A stretch of DNA of 64,000 nucleotides. It comes from Prochlorococcus sp. AG-363-K07. Lineage in GTDB: Bacteria > Cyanobacteriota > Cyanobacteriia > PCC-6307 > Cyanobiaceae. The stretch's first letter is position 1. Each line of letters opens with the position of its first letter. The stretch is from assembly GCA_003280225.1 (NCBI GenBank), contig QCFO01000009.1, positions 1-64,000 on the forward strand. The letters are read 5' to 3'. Below the pieces are notes generated by a model. It had not been told where the DNA came from. It was given only the letters and a program-made list of their open reading frames with translations, and ran no database searches. Made by a program: the position numbers and the translations under genes. Shown piece after piece: positions 28,752-36,003 of the stretch.

Positions 28752-29384
28752 TATCGTTTGATTCACTTAACTCTGCACACTACCTACAGAAACCGCACTT
28801 GATCCAAAAAGCAAGAGATGCATCATCATGGTTTCATTCGAAGGACTATTTCGATTTATCTATAATTATGAGTAGGCCACAGAAAAAACTTAGCCCCTAC
28901 AAGCAATTTGATAAGCAATAAATGCTATTCAAGATGGTCTAATTATTGATCTTTTAAGAGATTGATCACCGTTTATCTATCCTCTTGCTGACCGTTGATT
29001 TCTATAAACAAAATGGATAAGTCCAGATCATCAAAACCAAGAAGAAAGAAAATTACGAAAATTTTCCACTCCTAATGAGGGCATTACAAGAGGAGGCACA
29101 TACGAAGAAAAATTCAGCTAAGTACATAGAAAACCCATGGCTTTTCTATATTTTCAAAATGGAAATCACTTGGGATCAAACTCAGCATGCTGATTCATTG
29201 CTACCAGAAAAGAAGCCATAAGAACATTGGAAGGAAGAATAGGCTGAAACTAGCCAAGAGAAAGTCGCGCTATAACCACTACTAATTCCTAACTTAGAAG
29301 GACAGAATACTGATATATACGAAGATTTTTTCAAGATACAGACCTCATTAAGGATCTTCAGGCAGCCTCGGGACACGAACCAAT
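28752..29384. other. Gene-poor stretch with short coding-like fragments
   Basis: No intact gene is supported in this 630-bp stretch. Several short frames look protein-like but lack starts or stop early. One is a stretch on the + strand around 29012-29120 reading WISPDHQNQEERKLRKF and ending at a TAA. Another is a + frame around 29278-29450 with LLIPNLEGQNTDIYEDF. A 64-residue minus frame at 29182-29376 looks like a shadow. The pattern fits an eroding island. Confidence 0.4.
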
Positions 29385-29719
29385 CTATTTATCTCGTCGC
29401 GGCAGCCAAAGCGGACACCTTGAAGAGAGATGCTCTCCATGAGGAATGAGTCGTTGTTGGATGTGACAAGTCAAGAGAGTTCGGCAATGCTTGTCGCAGC
29501 AATAGTTGAAGTATTGGCACGTTATGCAAACGCAAGCTGAACGGGACTTTTTGAGAACCCCTTCTTCGAGGTAGTCCCATTCGGCTTCTTCGTTGAAACG
29601 TTTTTCTGGCAAAGCTTTTTTGGTCTGACCCTTACGCATTGACCTAGTCCAATAGGAGCCGCTGGGACCATCCAGTCGTCAGCCTTAAAGACTGCGTAGG
29701 GAGATGCAGATGGCGCCAT
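29385..29719 (-). CDS. Small Cys-rich protein, possibly made by -1 frameshifting
   Basis: Two overlapping minus-strand frames form one unit. Frame B (29639 to 29385, ATG start, 84 residues) encodes the Cys/His-rich part: CVCITCQYFNYCCDKHCRTL then RLIPHGEHLSSRCPLW, which looks metal-binding. I believe it is conserved in picocyanobacteria. Frame A (29719 to 29522, 65 residues) begins MAPSASPYAVFKADDWMVP, and its first part is preserved in the duplicate at 28139-28320. Frame A meets frame B at CCA-AAA-AAG (A-run at 29616-29621), a classic slippery heptamer. A -1 slip would give one 111-residue protein reading VRVRPKKALPEKRFNEE. Alternatives are translation of B alone from its ATG, or a lost A in the sequence. 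Confidence 0.6.
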
Positions 29720-29790
29720 TAGCTCTTTAATAGTACATCTGTTCTAGTAGCGGAATCGGTTTATGTCAACACAGAGAAAAATTCACTAGT

Positions 29791-29964
29791 ATGTCTCAAA
29801 TTTTTGGAATCAAAGTGAAAGCAGTCCTTCCGTTGGTTTTGGCTATTTCAGTTAGTTCAGGTCCAGCTTTGGCCTGGGGTGGCGATGATTGTCCTTTTTC
29901 CAAGAAAGATACAAACCAGGCAGCATCCACTGAAAAGGTACAGGAATCAGAATCCTCCAATTAA
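29791..29964 (+). CDS. Small secreted micro-protein
   Basis: A 57-residue frame starts at ATG 29791 and stops at TAA 29962-29964. It has a clean signal peptide (KVKAVLPLVLAISVSSGPALA) and a short acidic/polar mature part of about 27 residues starting WGGDDCPFSKK, with a single cysteine. It is divergent from the frameshift candidate gene, with 71 bp between the starts. Function unknown. It is plausibly real because signal and cleavage site are well formed. Confidence 0.55.
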   Translation: MSQIFGIKVKAVLPLVLAISVSSGPALAWGGDDCPFSKKDTNQAASTEKVQESESSN

Positions 29965-29979
29965 CGAGAAATCCATTAG

Positions 29980-30165
29980 GTTCTCTGGAATTTATGTTTT
30001 TATGCAATAGGTTTAGACCTAGCGGCACTTAGCTTTTCCTCTGTACTTGCTCTAGGCGCCATCTGGCTAGTTAGCAGCTTCTTTGAAGAGGATGACGACG
30101 ACCAAGACGATGGTGGCTTAGGAACTCCTGGTTATCAACCCGCCTATGCAGGCAGCCCTAGCTAA
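29980..30165 (+). pseudogene. Start-less paralogue of the acidic membrane micro-protein at 31905-32051
   Basis: The open frame after TAG (29977) encodes LDLAALSFSSVLALGAIWLV, then SSFFEEDDDDQDDGGLGTPG and a short tail to TAA at 30163. It is clearly homologous to the gene at 31905-32051. Where that gene has its GTG start (GCA-GTG-GAT), this copy has GCA-ATA-GGT at 30004-30012, and no ATG, GTG or TTG precedes in frame. It is either a copy that lost its start or one using the very rare ATA codon. One membrane helix and an acidic tail are predicted. Confidence 0.55.
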
Positions 30166-30176
30166 CTGAAATAGCT

Positions 30177-31436
30177 TTATTTGTTGAGCAAGACGGCAGC
30201 CTTATCTGCATCTAGTTGGTCATAAGTCGAGTTATAGATTTTGTAGTGAGTATGGATATCATGCCCGAGCGAGTTAGAAGCTTGTCTTGGATCAAGCTCT
30301 GAATAAATACTTCTAATCCCCCATGCATGGCGAAGATCAAGTAACTGGAAATTCTCAATTCCAAGCTTTTGAGTTTTGCGTTTTAGATAATTCAACCAAT
30401 GCCCGCAATGATATTTAGTAATGGTTGGATCGTAATTATCGAGCCCAAAGGTATAAGGCCTTTCTACCTCTAATAAGTTCCAACGTTCCACAAATTCTTG
30501 AGGCAAGGCCAATGGAAATTTTTCATGCTTTTTCCTCCCTTTTGGAAGGTTGATTGCATAAGAGGTGCCAGTTTTATTAGGTATTAAAGAAAAGGTTTCA
30601 GCAGGTCGAGTTCCATAAACATATTGAGCAGCAGTTAGCCATCCATAAGGGCAGTAATCTTTACTTCTGCCATGTTTATCCTTATACCCATCGAATCTGA
30701 CTTGTAGTTTTCTCCTTCTTTCATCATCTTCCCGAACACTGTCGATCAGTTGAATCAATAAAGCATCCTCAATAACCTTTCTTTTCTTTGGCTCATAGCT
30801 CCCGACTAATTCATCAATGGCCTCTTCACCACTCAAGCCGTTTAATAGAGCCAGACGTTTTAGGTACTGACAAGCTTTAATTCTTGAGCTTGTACCAGGC
30901 TCCGTCTCATTAGAAATCCAGTCCAACAAAATATTGATGTTTAAATCAGCCTGTTGTGGGAGCTTCTTTAAAACAGAATCAATTCTCGCCCAAGACCGTT
31001 GACTTTGAAGGTTGTTTTTTTTCTTTCCCTTCCAAAAGGATTCCTTTAAAACATCGATTGCTTCTTTAAAGATTTTGGTGCGTTGAGCAATTTGGATATC
31101 TGGTACGTCCCAAGGGAAAACATCCGGCAAAAAACCATTTGCCAGTATTGAACCCCAAAGTTGAACAACACGGTTTTCAACATTCATTAAGGACTGAAGA
31201 TCTGCAGGCAAGCGAAGAGAAACTTTCCTCTCCTTCTTTTCTTCAGTTCGAGTTGCGTAAGTACCTCTTAGATAGAAGTTGTTTTTGACGATTATGATTC
31301 TGCCTCTTACACCTTTGATCTTTAATCTTGCGTTCAACTCAGAAACTAATTTCCGTATTTCCGAATCTGATTTCATATGGCTCTGGTCTTCTGAACCAGA
31401 GGCACTTTCCAAATGTGTTGGAATTTCCTGAACCAT
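30177..31436 (-). CDS. Tyrosine recombinase/integrase
   Basis: The 419-residue protein ends in a tyrosine-recombinase catalytic domain. The first Arg is in VYGTRPAETFSLIP, the His-x-x-Arg box region is LLDLRHAWGIRS, the second His region is SLGHDIHTHY, and the nucleophilic Tyr is probably in HYKIYNST. The N-terminal two thirds would bind the arm and core sites. It integrates or excises DNA by strand exchange. Its 5' end faces a tRNA-Ser gene 184 bp away, and the surrounding DNA is gene-poor with duplicated fragments. Both features are typical of a mobile island, and resemble the tRNA-linked recombinase elements (tycheposons) known in Prochlorococcus. Confidence 0.88.
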   Translation of the reverse strand: MVQEIPTHLESASGSEDQSHMKSDSEIRKLVSELNARLKIKGVRGRIIIVKNNFYLRGTYATRTEEKKERKVSLRLPADLQSLMNVENRVVQLWGSILANGFLPDVFPWDVPDIQIAQRTKIFKEAIDVLKESFWKGKKKNNLQSQRSWARIDSVLKKLPQQADLNINILLDWISNETEPGTSSRIKACQYLKRLALLNGLSGEEAIDELVGSYEPKKRKVIEDALLIQLIDSVREDDERRRKLQVRFDGYKDKHGRSKDYCPYGWLTAAQYVYGTRPAETFSLIPNKTGTSYAINLPKGRKKHEKFPLALPQEFVERWNLLEVERPYTFGLDNYDPTITKYHCGHWLNYLKRKTQKLGIENFQLLDLRHAWGIRSIYSELDPRQASNSLGHDIHTHYKIYNSTYDQLDADKAAVLLNK

Positions 31437-31620
31437 TTAGGCTTTAAAAAGTTTCCGAATAGTTTCCGGATCTATGGCGGGAATTGTCAGGGAATGTCAG
31501 AGTGCTGTCAAGACCAGAGGGAACTTCTTAAATAGCTTCTTAATGCCCGGAACCCTTTATTACTAGTGATTATAAGCCAGTTGCTAGTATTGATGTGGCG
31601 ACGTCACTGATCGTCCAATT

Positions 31621-31707
31621 GGAGGGGTGGTCGAGTGGTTGATGGCTCTGGTCTTGAAAACCAGCATGTCCGCAAGGGCATCGTGGGTTCGAATCCCACC
31701 CCCTCCG
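31621..31707 (+). tRNA. tRNA-Ser(UGA)
   Basis: An 87-nt class II tRNA folds fully. The acceptor stem GGAGGGG pairs with CCCCTCC, followed by discriminator G. The anticodon loop CTTGAAA carries TGA. There is a long variable arm (GCATGTCCGCAAGGGCATC) as expected for serine, and the T-loop TTCGAAT is present. No CCA is encoded. The 3' end is intact. It adjoins the recombinase gene and is a likely attachment site for the surrounding island, although no second copy of its 3' end is seen in this window. Confidence 0.97.
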
Positions 31708-31904
31708 TTCTCAAAGCGCTGCCAGAGTAACCTTGCAAGATTTCAAACGTCCTTTAATCATCAAATCAAAGGATTAGTTGCTCTCTATTTGCTTTGAATT
31801 TTCAAGTATATATTTAGGGAAGGCCCTAAAACCCCAAATTGGGTGAGATATATAACTCAAGCTGTTAAAGGATAAGGATATTGCGGGTATTGAGGTTTTT
31901 TGAG

Positions 31905-32051
31905 TTAGGCAGAGCTGCCAGCATAAACAGGGCTTCCTAATCCACCTCCATCTTGATCGTCATCGTCTTCTTCAAAGAAGGTACTGACTAGCCAGATCGC
32001 ACCTAGTGCCAAAACTATGGAGTAACTTATGGCTGCTAGATCAAAATCCAC
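31905..32051 (-). CDS. Acidic single-pass membrane micro-protein
   Basis: The 48-residue frame starts with GTG at 32051. It encodes one membrane helix (ISYSIVLALGAIWLVSTFF) followed by an acidic tail (EEDDDDQDGGGLG) and a short end. The homologous stretch at 29980-30165 keeps the helix and acidic tail, so selection on the protein is likely. It does not match the PSI/PSII small subunits I know. It is transcribed toward the tRNA. Confidence 0.6.
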   Translation of the reverse strand: MDFDLAAISYSIVLALGAIWLVSTFFEEDDDDQDGGGLGSPVYAGSSA

Positions 32052-32100
32052 TGCAAAAGAAAACTAAATTCAAGAGAGCTTAATGGATCTACGGATAAAA

Positions 32101-32277
32101 TTATTCCCAGGGGAGATCAATTTTCTTTCCGGACTTTCTGTCGCGAATCATCCCTCCCCACCAGGTCCACAAAAACTGAAGCCCAGTTATGCAAAGAAGC
32201 AAAACCGCAAGAATTAGCCACGTGTCTTCACTAAGACCAAGCCACATAGGAACAGACCAAGGAATTATTACAAGCAT
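32101..32277 (-). CDS. Small membrane protein with Trp-rich helix
   Basis: A 58-residue frame starts at ATG 32277 and stops at TAA (32101-32103). It has one or two hydrophobic helices (MLVIIPWSVPMWLGL and WLILAVLLLCITGLQFLW) and a basic cytoplasmic-type tail (IRDRKSGKKIDLPWE). It lies 49 bp upstream of the acidic membrane micro-protein on the same strand, so the two may form a unit. I do not recognise it. Confidence 0.55.
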   Translation of the reverse strand: MLVIIPWSVPMWLGLSEDTWLILAVLLLCITGLQFLWTWWGGMIRDRKSGKKIDLPWE

Positions 32278-32752
32278 AGAGAAGTACTGATCTGGGAATC
32301 AAAAAGAGTTAAGTACACATCTAAATGGGATTTTTCGATTATCCTCTATATCTAGTGTTAGCTTTCTGATCCGTTTTTCTCATTATTTTTTATTGGATTT
32401 TTATCCTATAAAGTAAAGGCCTCAAACAAAAGAAAAAGCCCTCAGACTAAACCCTTTAAGCGTTTTAAGAATAGGCTGAGATTAGTTGCATGACTCATAC
32501 AACTTATTAGTTCTGGAAGACAGGTATCTGCATATTCCAAGAGCAGCTATATATTCAATTTAATGCGTCAAAGTTGAAGAACAAATCGTTAAAGAAGAGA
32601 CTTCAATTATTGATCGGATAGATATTGTCAACCTCTTTTTATTCTTTAAATTCAGCAGAAAGCAATTCTGATTGGGACAATCTCAGATGAGGGAATCCCC
32701 AATAAAAACACTTCAAAGGGAAGAAGTTAATTTAGACAAAGACTTTTTGAGA
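32278..32752. other. AT-rich intergenic region, nothing identified
   Basis: About 475 bp without a convincing frame on either strand. I found no tRNA-like fold, no copy of the tRNA-Ser 3' end and no obvious terminator. It separates the micro-protein pair from the two small minus-strand genes at 32753-33086. Confidence 0.5.
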
Positions 32753-32920
32753 CTATGCCACTGAAGTAACTTCTTGATCCCTAATGGACCTGAGATACCT
32801 TTTACGTTGGCCACTTCCCTCAATTTCTACATACCAACCACAAGCAAGCCTATGGTCGCTTTCTTCGAAATCAGGTTGTAACTTCAACTGAGAGTTGTAA
32901 CTCTTCTTTGGATTTTTCAT
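32753..32920 (-). CDS. Small basic protein with RKRYL motif
   Basis: I place the start at ATG 32920, giving 55 residues. The protein starts with KNPKKSYNSQLKLQPDFEES, then HRLACGWYVEIEGSGQRKRY and ends RSIRDQEVTSVA. An upstream in-frame start at 33001 would overlap the preceding gene in another frame. The ATG lies 10 bp after the stop of the 51-residue gene, suggesting a two-gene unit. The RKRYL motif recurs in the small frame at 37143-37280. No function is known. Confidence 0.5.
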   Translation of the reverse strand: MKNPKKSYNSQLKLQPDFEESDHRLACGWYVEIEGSGQRKRYLRSIRDQEVTSVA

Positions 32921-32930
32921 AATGTAATTA

Positions 32931-33086
32931 TTACATATTGCCTTTACGTTGTTGGATATCTCCAAACAGAGCCTCTTCTTTGAAGCTTTGGGAGGTTGCA
33001 CTGTTAGCTATCAGTTCACAAGTATTCTTATTTATGCGCTTTGTTTCTTTAAGTTTGCGCAGCCGTCGCCAAGCTTTTAAAGACAT
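32931..33086 (-). CDS. Small basic hypothetical protein
   Basis: With ATG 33086, which has GGAGG 12 bp upstream, the product is 51 residues: basic at the start (SLKAWRRLRKLKETKRINK) and ending EALFGDIQQRKGNM. An upstream ATG at 33131 adds 15 residues. The next gene starts 10 bp after its stop. No family recognised. Confidence 0.4.
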   Translation of the reverse strand: MSLKAWRRLRKLKETKRINKNTCELIANSATSQSFKEEALFGDIQQRKGNM

Positions 33087-33305
33087 GCAAGGGAACGCCT
33101 CCTTTTTCGTAATAAAAGCTAGTGTTTCCAAGTCTTATAGAACATCTTTACACTTACAAATAATTACTATAGATAGATTAACCTTTGAAGTTTTGATAGA
33201 TATTTGGTTATGGTATTTAAAATGACTAAATGATACAAATCCTAAGAGCTGAATACTAACTCAAGGGTTAGAATATTGAATTATTTTCTGAATACGAAAA
33301 TTCCA

Positions 33306-34229
33306 ATGAAAAAAGTAAAGTCCTTGATTCTTGGAACTATCATATTATTGTTAACCGCTTGCACGTCAACGCAAACTAGCGTCAAGACCTCGCCAACAAA
33401 GGGAACAAAACCAGTAGTTCTAACCACCTTTACAATTATCGCAGATATAGCAAGAAATGTGTCTGGAAACAGACTACAAGTCAATTCAATTACTAAAGTT
33501 GGTTCTGAAATTCATGGTTATCAACCAACACCAAGAGATGTCATTAAAGCGACCAAAGCTCAACTTATTATTGAAAATGGTTTAGGTCTTGAGCTTTGGT
33601 CGAAAAAATTTACCGCATCAGCCGGCAATGTCCCAACAGTAGTGTTAAGTGATGGAATAGAACCATTTTTAATTGAGGGAGATGTATATGCTGGAAAGCC
33701 TAATCCGCATGCATGGATGTCGCCTAAAAGAGCTATGCATTACGTTGATAAAATCGTAGAAGCATTTATAGGACTTGATCCGAATGGTAAATCTTTTTAC
33801 ATCAATAATGCAAATATCTACAAAGAAAAATTGGCTAAACTGGATAAAGAATTAAGGGCAAAATTAAATACAATACCTTCCTCAAAAAGAGTTCTTGTAA
33901 GCTGTGAGGGTGCTTTTACATATCTAGCTAAAGACTATGGAATGGAAGAGGCTTATTTATGGCCAGTCAACGCAGAAAGTCAAGTAACACCTAGACGTAT
34001 GCTCAATCTTATAAAGATAATCAAGCAAAAAGAAATACCTACTATTTTCTGTGAGAGCACAGTGAGTGCAAAAGCCCAGATAGAAGTTGCAAAAGAATCA
34101 GGAGCATTCTTTGGAGGGAATTTCTATGTAGATTCTTTATCCGAAGCCGACGGGCCTGCTCCAACATTTTTACGACTTTTACGTCACAATGTTGATCTAA
34201 TTGTAGAAGGGCTTGCTCATAGGCAGTAA
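33306..34229 (+). CDS. Mn/Zn-type ABC transporter binding lipoprotein (TroA/ZnuA/MntC family)
   Basis: I prefer ATG 33306 over the upstream TTG at 33276. The start gives a lipoprotein signal ending ILLLLTACTS. The mature protein is a cluster A-I metal-binding protein with the four expected ligands: His in EIHGYQPTPRD, His in NPHAWMSPKR, Glu in SCEGAFTYLAKDYGM and Asp in FYVDSLSEADG. It has no long His-rich loop, so Mn is at least as likely as Zn. No ATPase or permease gene is nearby, so it is a lone component. It lies upstream of the cobalamin-controlled hupE and the DUF3721 operon, in an accessory region with a metal theme. Confidence 0.87.
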   Translation: MKKVKSLILGTIILLLTACTSTQTSVKTSPTKGTKPVVLTTFTIIADIARNVSGNRLQVNSITKVGSEIHGYQPTPRDVIKATKAQLIIENGLGLELWSKKFTASAGNVPTVVLSDGIEPFLIEGDVYAGKPNPHAWMSPKRAMHYVDKIVEAFIGLDPNGKSFYINNANIYKEKLAKLDKELRAKLNTIPSSKRVLVSCEGAFTYLAKDYGMEEAYLWPVNAESQVTPRRMLNLIKIIKQKEIPTIFCESTVSAKAQIEVAKESGAFFGGNFYVDSLSEADGPAPTFLRLLRHNVDLIVEGLAHRQ

Positions 34230-34303
34230 AACAATAAATATGTAAGATATATATTTACTAACAAAAGAACGATCTTCAGTCTCCATCTGAAAAAATATAT
34301 TTA

Positions 34304-34426
34304 TAGGTTCCAATGGGGAACAGCCATTGGAGGTAACGGGGAAAATCCGGTGAGAATCCGTTACTGTCCCGCAGCTGTGAAGTATCGAGTTAATCGATAT
34401 CAGTCAGAACGCCCACCTTGTTCCAC
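34304..34426 (+). promoter_or_regulatory. Cobalamin riboswitch
   Basis: The segment shows the conserved cobalamin aptamer elements in order: AGGTTCC near 34305, the CCATTGGAGGTAACGGGGAA region, and AATCCGGTGAGAATCCG. After that comes the core ACTGTCCCGCAGCTGTGA (34363-34380), and finally the B12-box-like CAGTCAGAACGCCCACCTTG (34401-34420). It ends about 20 bp before the hupE start. It should lower hupE expression when adenosylcobalamin is plentiful, probably by hiding the ribosome-binding site, since no terminator is evident. Confidence 0.92.
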
Positions 34427-34446
34427 AATTCGACGAGGATCGAAGC

Positions 34447-35079
34447 ATGAAGCCTCCTATTTTCGGATCTAAATTCTCAGATTTTTCTCAAGTCTTTCTT
34501 TTAATTTTGATGCTTAGTTTCACTAAGCCAGCTTTTGCCCATCACCCCTTCGGAATGGGAGACAGCTCTAATTTATCAACTTTGCAAGGCTTACTTAGTG
34601 GCATTGGGCATCCATTACTTGGCCCAGATCATCTCATTTTTATGCTGGGCATCCTTCTTCTAGGGCTCAAAAGAGCGAAGAGTTGGATTTTCCCTCTTTT
34701 AGCTGCTGGATTAGGAGGAAGTGCATTTGTTCAGTTGGTGCCCCTACCAGAATTCCTAGCACCTTGGGCTGAAGTACTGGTTTCATTATCGCTGGCATGT
34801 GAAGGGTTAATTATTCTGAACCTTTTGCACAAAAAATGGATTTTCCCGATGTTTGCTCTTCACGGGTACTTACTTGGGAGCACAATTGTCGGAGCAGAAC
34901 CAACCCCTCTTGCAGGATATTTTCTAGGACTTCTTCTTGCACAAGGATCCTTACTTCTAGTTATAACAGCGATAAGTCAAAAAAGTATATATTGGCTAGG
35001 CCTCAAAGGGAAACTTTTAGCTGCTGGAATTTGGGTTGGGATAGGATTAGCCTTCTCATGGGTTTCTCTAGTGGAATAG
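34447..35079 (+). CDS. hupE: HupE/UreJ-family transporter, probable cobalt importer
   Basis: The 210-residue protein has a signal peptide (ending KPAFA) followed by an N-terminal histidine motif (HHPFGMGD) and six membrane helices. The family motif GHPLLGPDHLIFMLGI is present. HupE/UreJ proteins carry Ni or Co. The cobalamin riboswitch directly upstream points to cobalt uptake for B12 synthesis, as inferred for other B12-controlled HupE genes. GAGGAT just before ATG is a fair ribosome-binding site. Confidence 0.9.
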   Translation: MKPPIFGSKFSDFSQVFLLILMLSFTKPAFAHHPFGMGDSSNLSTLQGLLSGIGHPLLGPDHLIFMLGILLLGLKRAKSWIFPLLAAGLGGSAFVQLVPLPEFLAPWAEVLVSLSLACEGLIILNLLHKKWIFPMFALHGYLLGSTIVGAEPTPLAGYFLGLLLAQGSLLLVITAISQKSIYWLGLKGKLLAAGIWVGIGLAFSWVSLVE

Positions 35080-35264
35080 GTGACTAAAAAGAACAACAAA
35101 TACCTTTAAAAGATCTAGAATTATCAATCTAATTTAAAATTAATAATTATTCTGTAGCACTTAGCAGAATATATTCTCAATACTTTTTGGATCAAATAAA
35201 AGTGGTTTTTAATTTCCTATTGACAATAACCACTTGATGATTTAATTACTCCACAAAACACTAT

Positions 35265-35528
35265 TCAAACTAACCCCATTACTTTAACTCCAAACACAAT
35301 TAGCCCACAACCAACCAAGCAAACATTTACTAATCCCATTCCAACAGCTCCTATTGTAAAAATCCCCATTGAGACCCCACCAATAGCTACAATACCCATT
35401 GGCACTAATCCAATAGAAATAATTGCGCGAGGAGCTATTCCAAAGTCAATAAGCTTGGGCATTGTTCGGATAGATTCACTACCTAGTAAAGATTTAATTT
35501 TGGATGATAGAAATTTAAGTCTATTCAT
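35265..35528 (-). CDS. Decapeptide-repeat hydrophobic protein
   Basis: The 87-residue protein has a short basic N-terminus, then six ten-residue repeats (residues about 29-87) of the form IG-x-V-x-MG-[IL]-x-x, e.g. IGLVPMGIVA and IGAVGMGLVN. The same repeat makes up half of the next upstream protein. The periodic Gly and bulky aliphatic residues suggest a beta-helix-like or membrane-embedded stack; this is inference. It is the last gene of a three-gene minus-strand operon with the two DUF3721 genes, 23 bp after its neighbour. Confidence 0.7.
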   Translation of the reverse strand: MNRLKFLSSKIKSLLGSESIRTMPKLIDFGIAPRAIISIGLVPMGIVAIGGVSMGIFTIGAVGMGLVNVCLVGCGLIVFGVKVMGLV

Positions 35529-35551
35529 TCAAATTGATAAGACCTCAAAAC

Positions 35552-35983
35552 TCATTTAGTAGTTCCATGCGTTCCACATGGCATCCATAACCTCCCCATC
35601 TTATGAACACCTAAACATCCAAGTTTTTTAGCTTCTTCTTCTGCCTCAACTCTAGTGGGGTAGGCATAGAAGTTGTCAGAACGTGGAGATGAATTTGTCA
35701 AGGTTTGTTCTAGAGGCGCCAATGATGGACTCCATACTTTGAGTCCCATGGTTGTTATTCCAGCAGAAAAAATCCCCATCCCAACAACAGAGGCATTAAT
35801 TACTCCCATGGCCACCACTCCAAGTGAGACAACGCCCATTGGGACTATTCCTATCGTCACAATTCCCATTGGAACAATGCCAATTGAAATCAATCCTAAA
35901 GGCGCTATCCCTATAGCGAATTTCCTAGGTCTACTGCCGCAATGTGAAGGTGCTTCTGCTTGTTGCTTCTCAAAAGTTGTCAT
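35552..35983 (-). CDS. Decapeptide-repeat protein fused to a DUF3721 domain
   Basis: The 143-residue protein has a polar N-terminus (about 23 residues) and then six ten-residue repeats (about 24-83) such as IGIVPMGIVT and LGVVAMGVIN. A linker and a C-terminal DUF3721-type domain follow (about 108-143): YPTRVEAEEEAKKLGCLGVH then KMGRLWMPCGTH. The conserved Cys, Met, Cys and His of that domain look like a metal site. It lies between a DUF3721 lipoprotein and a repeat-only protein with 20 and 23 bp gaps. Function unknown. Confidence 0.72.
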   Translation of the reverse strand: MTTFEKQQAEAPSHCGSRPRKFAIGIAPLGLISIGIVPMGIVTIGIVPMGVVSLGVVAMGVINASVVGMGIFSAGITTMGLKVWSPSLAPLEQTLTNSSPRSDNFYAYPTRVEAEEEAKKLGCLGVHKMGRLWMPCGTHGTTK

Positions 35984-36003
35984 GATATTAATTTCTCATA
36001 AAT

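Noticed and set aside
29522-29719. 65-codon frame treated as an independent gene
   Set aside because: Its second half runs antiphase to the better Cys-rich frame, and only the first 35 codons look selected. I treat it as the upstream part of a frameshift candidate or a uORF.
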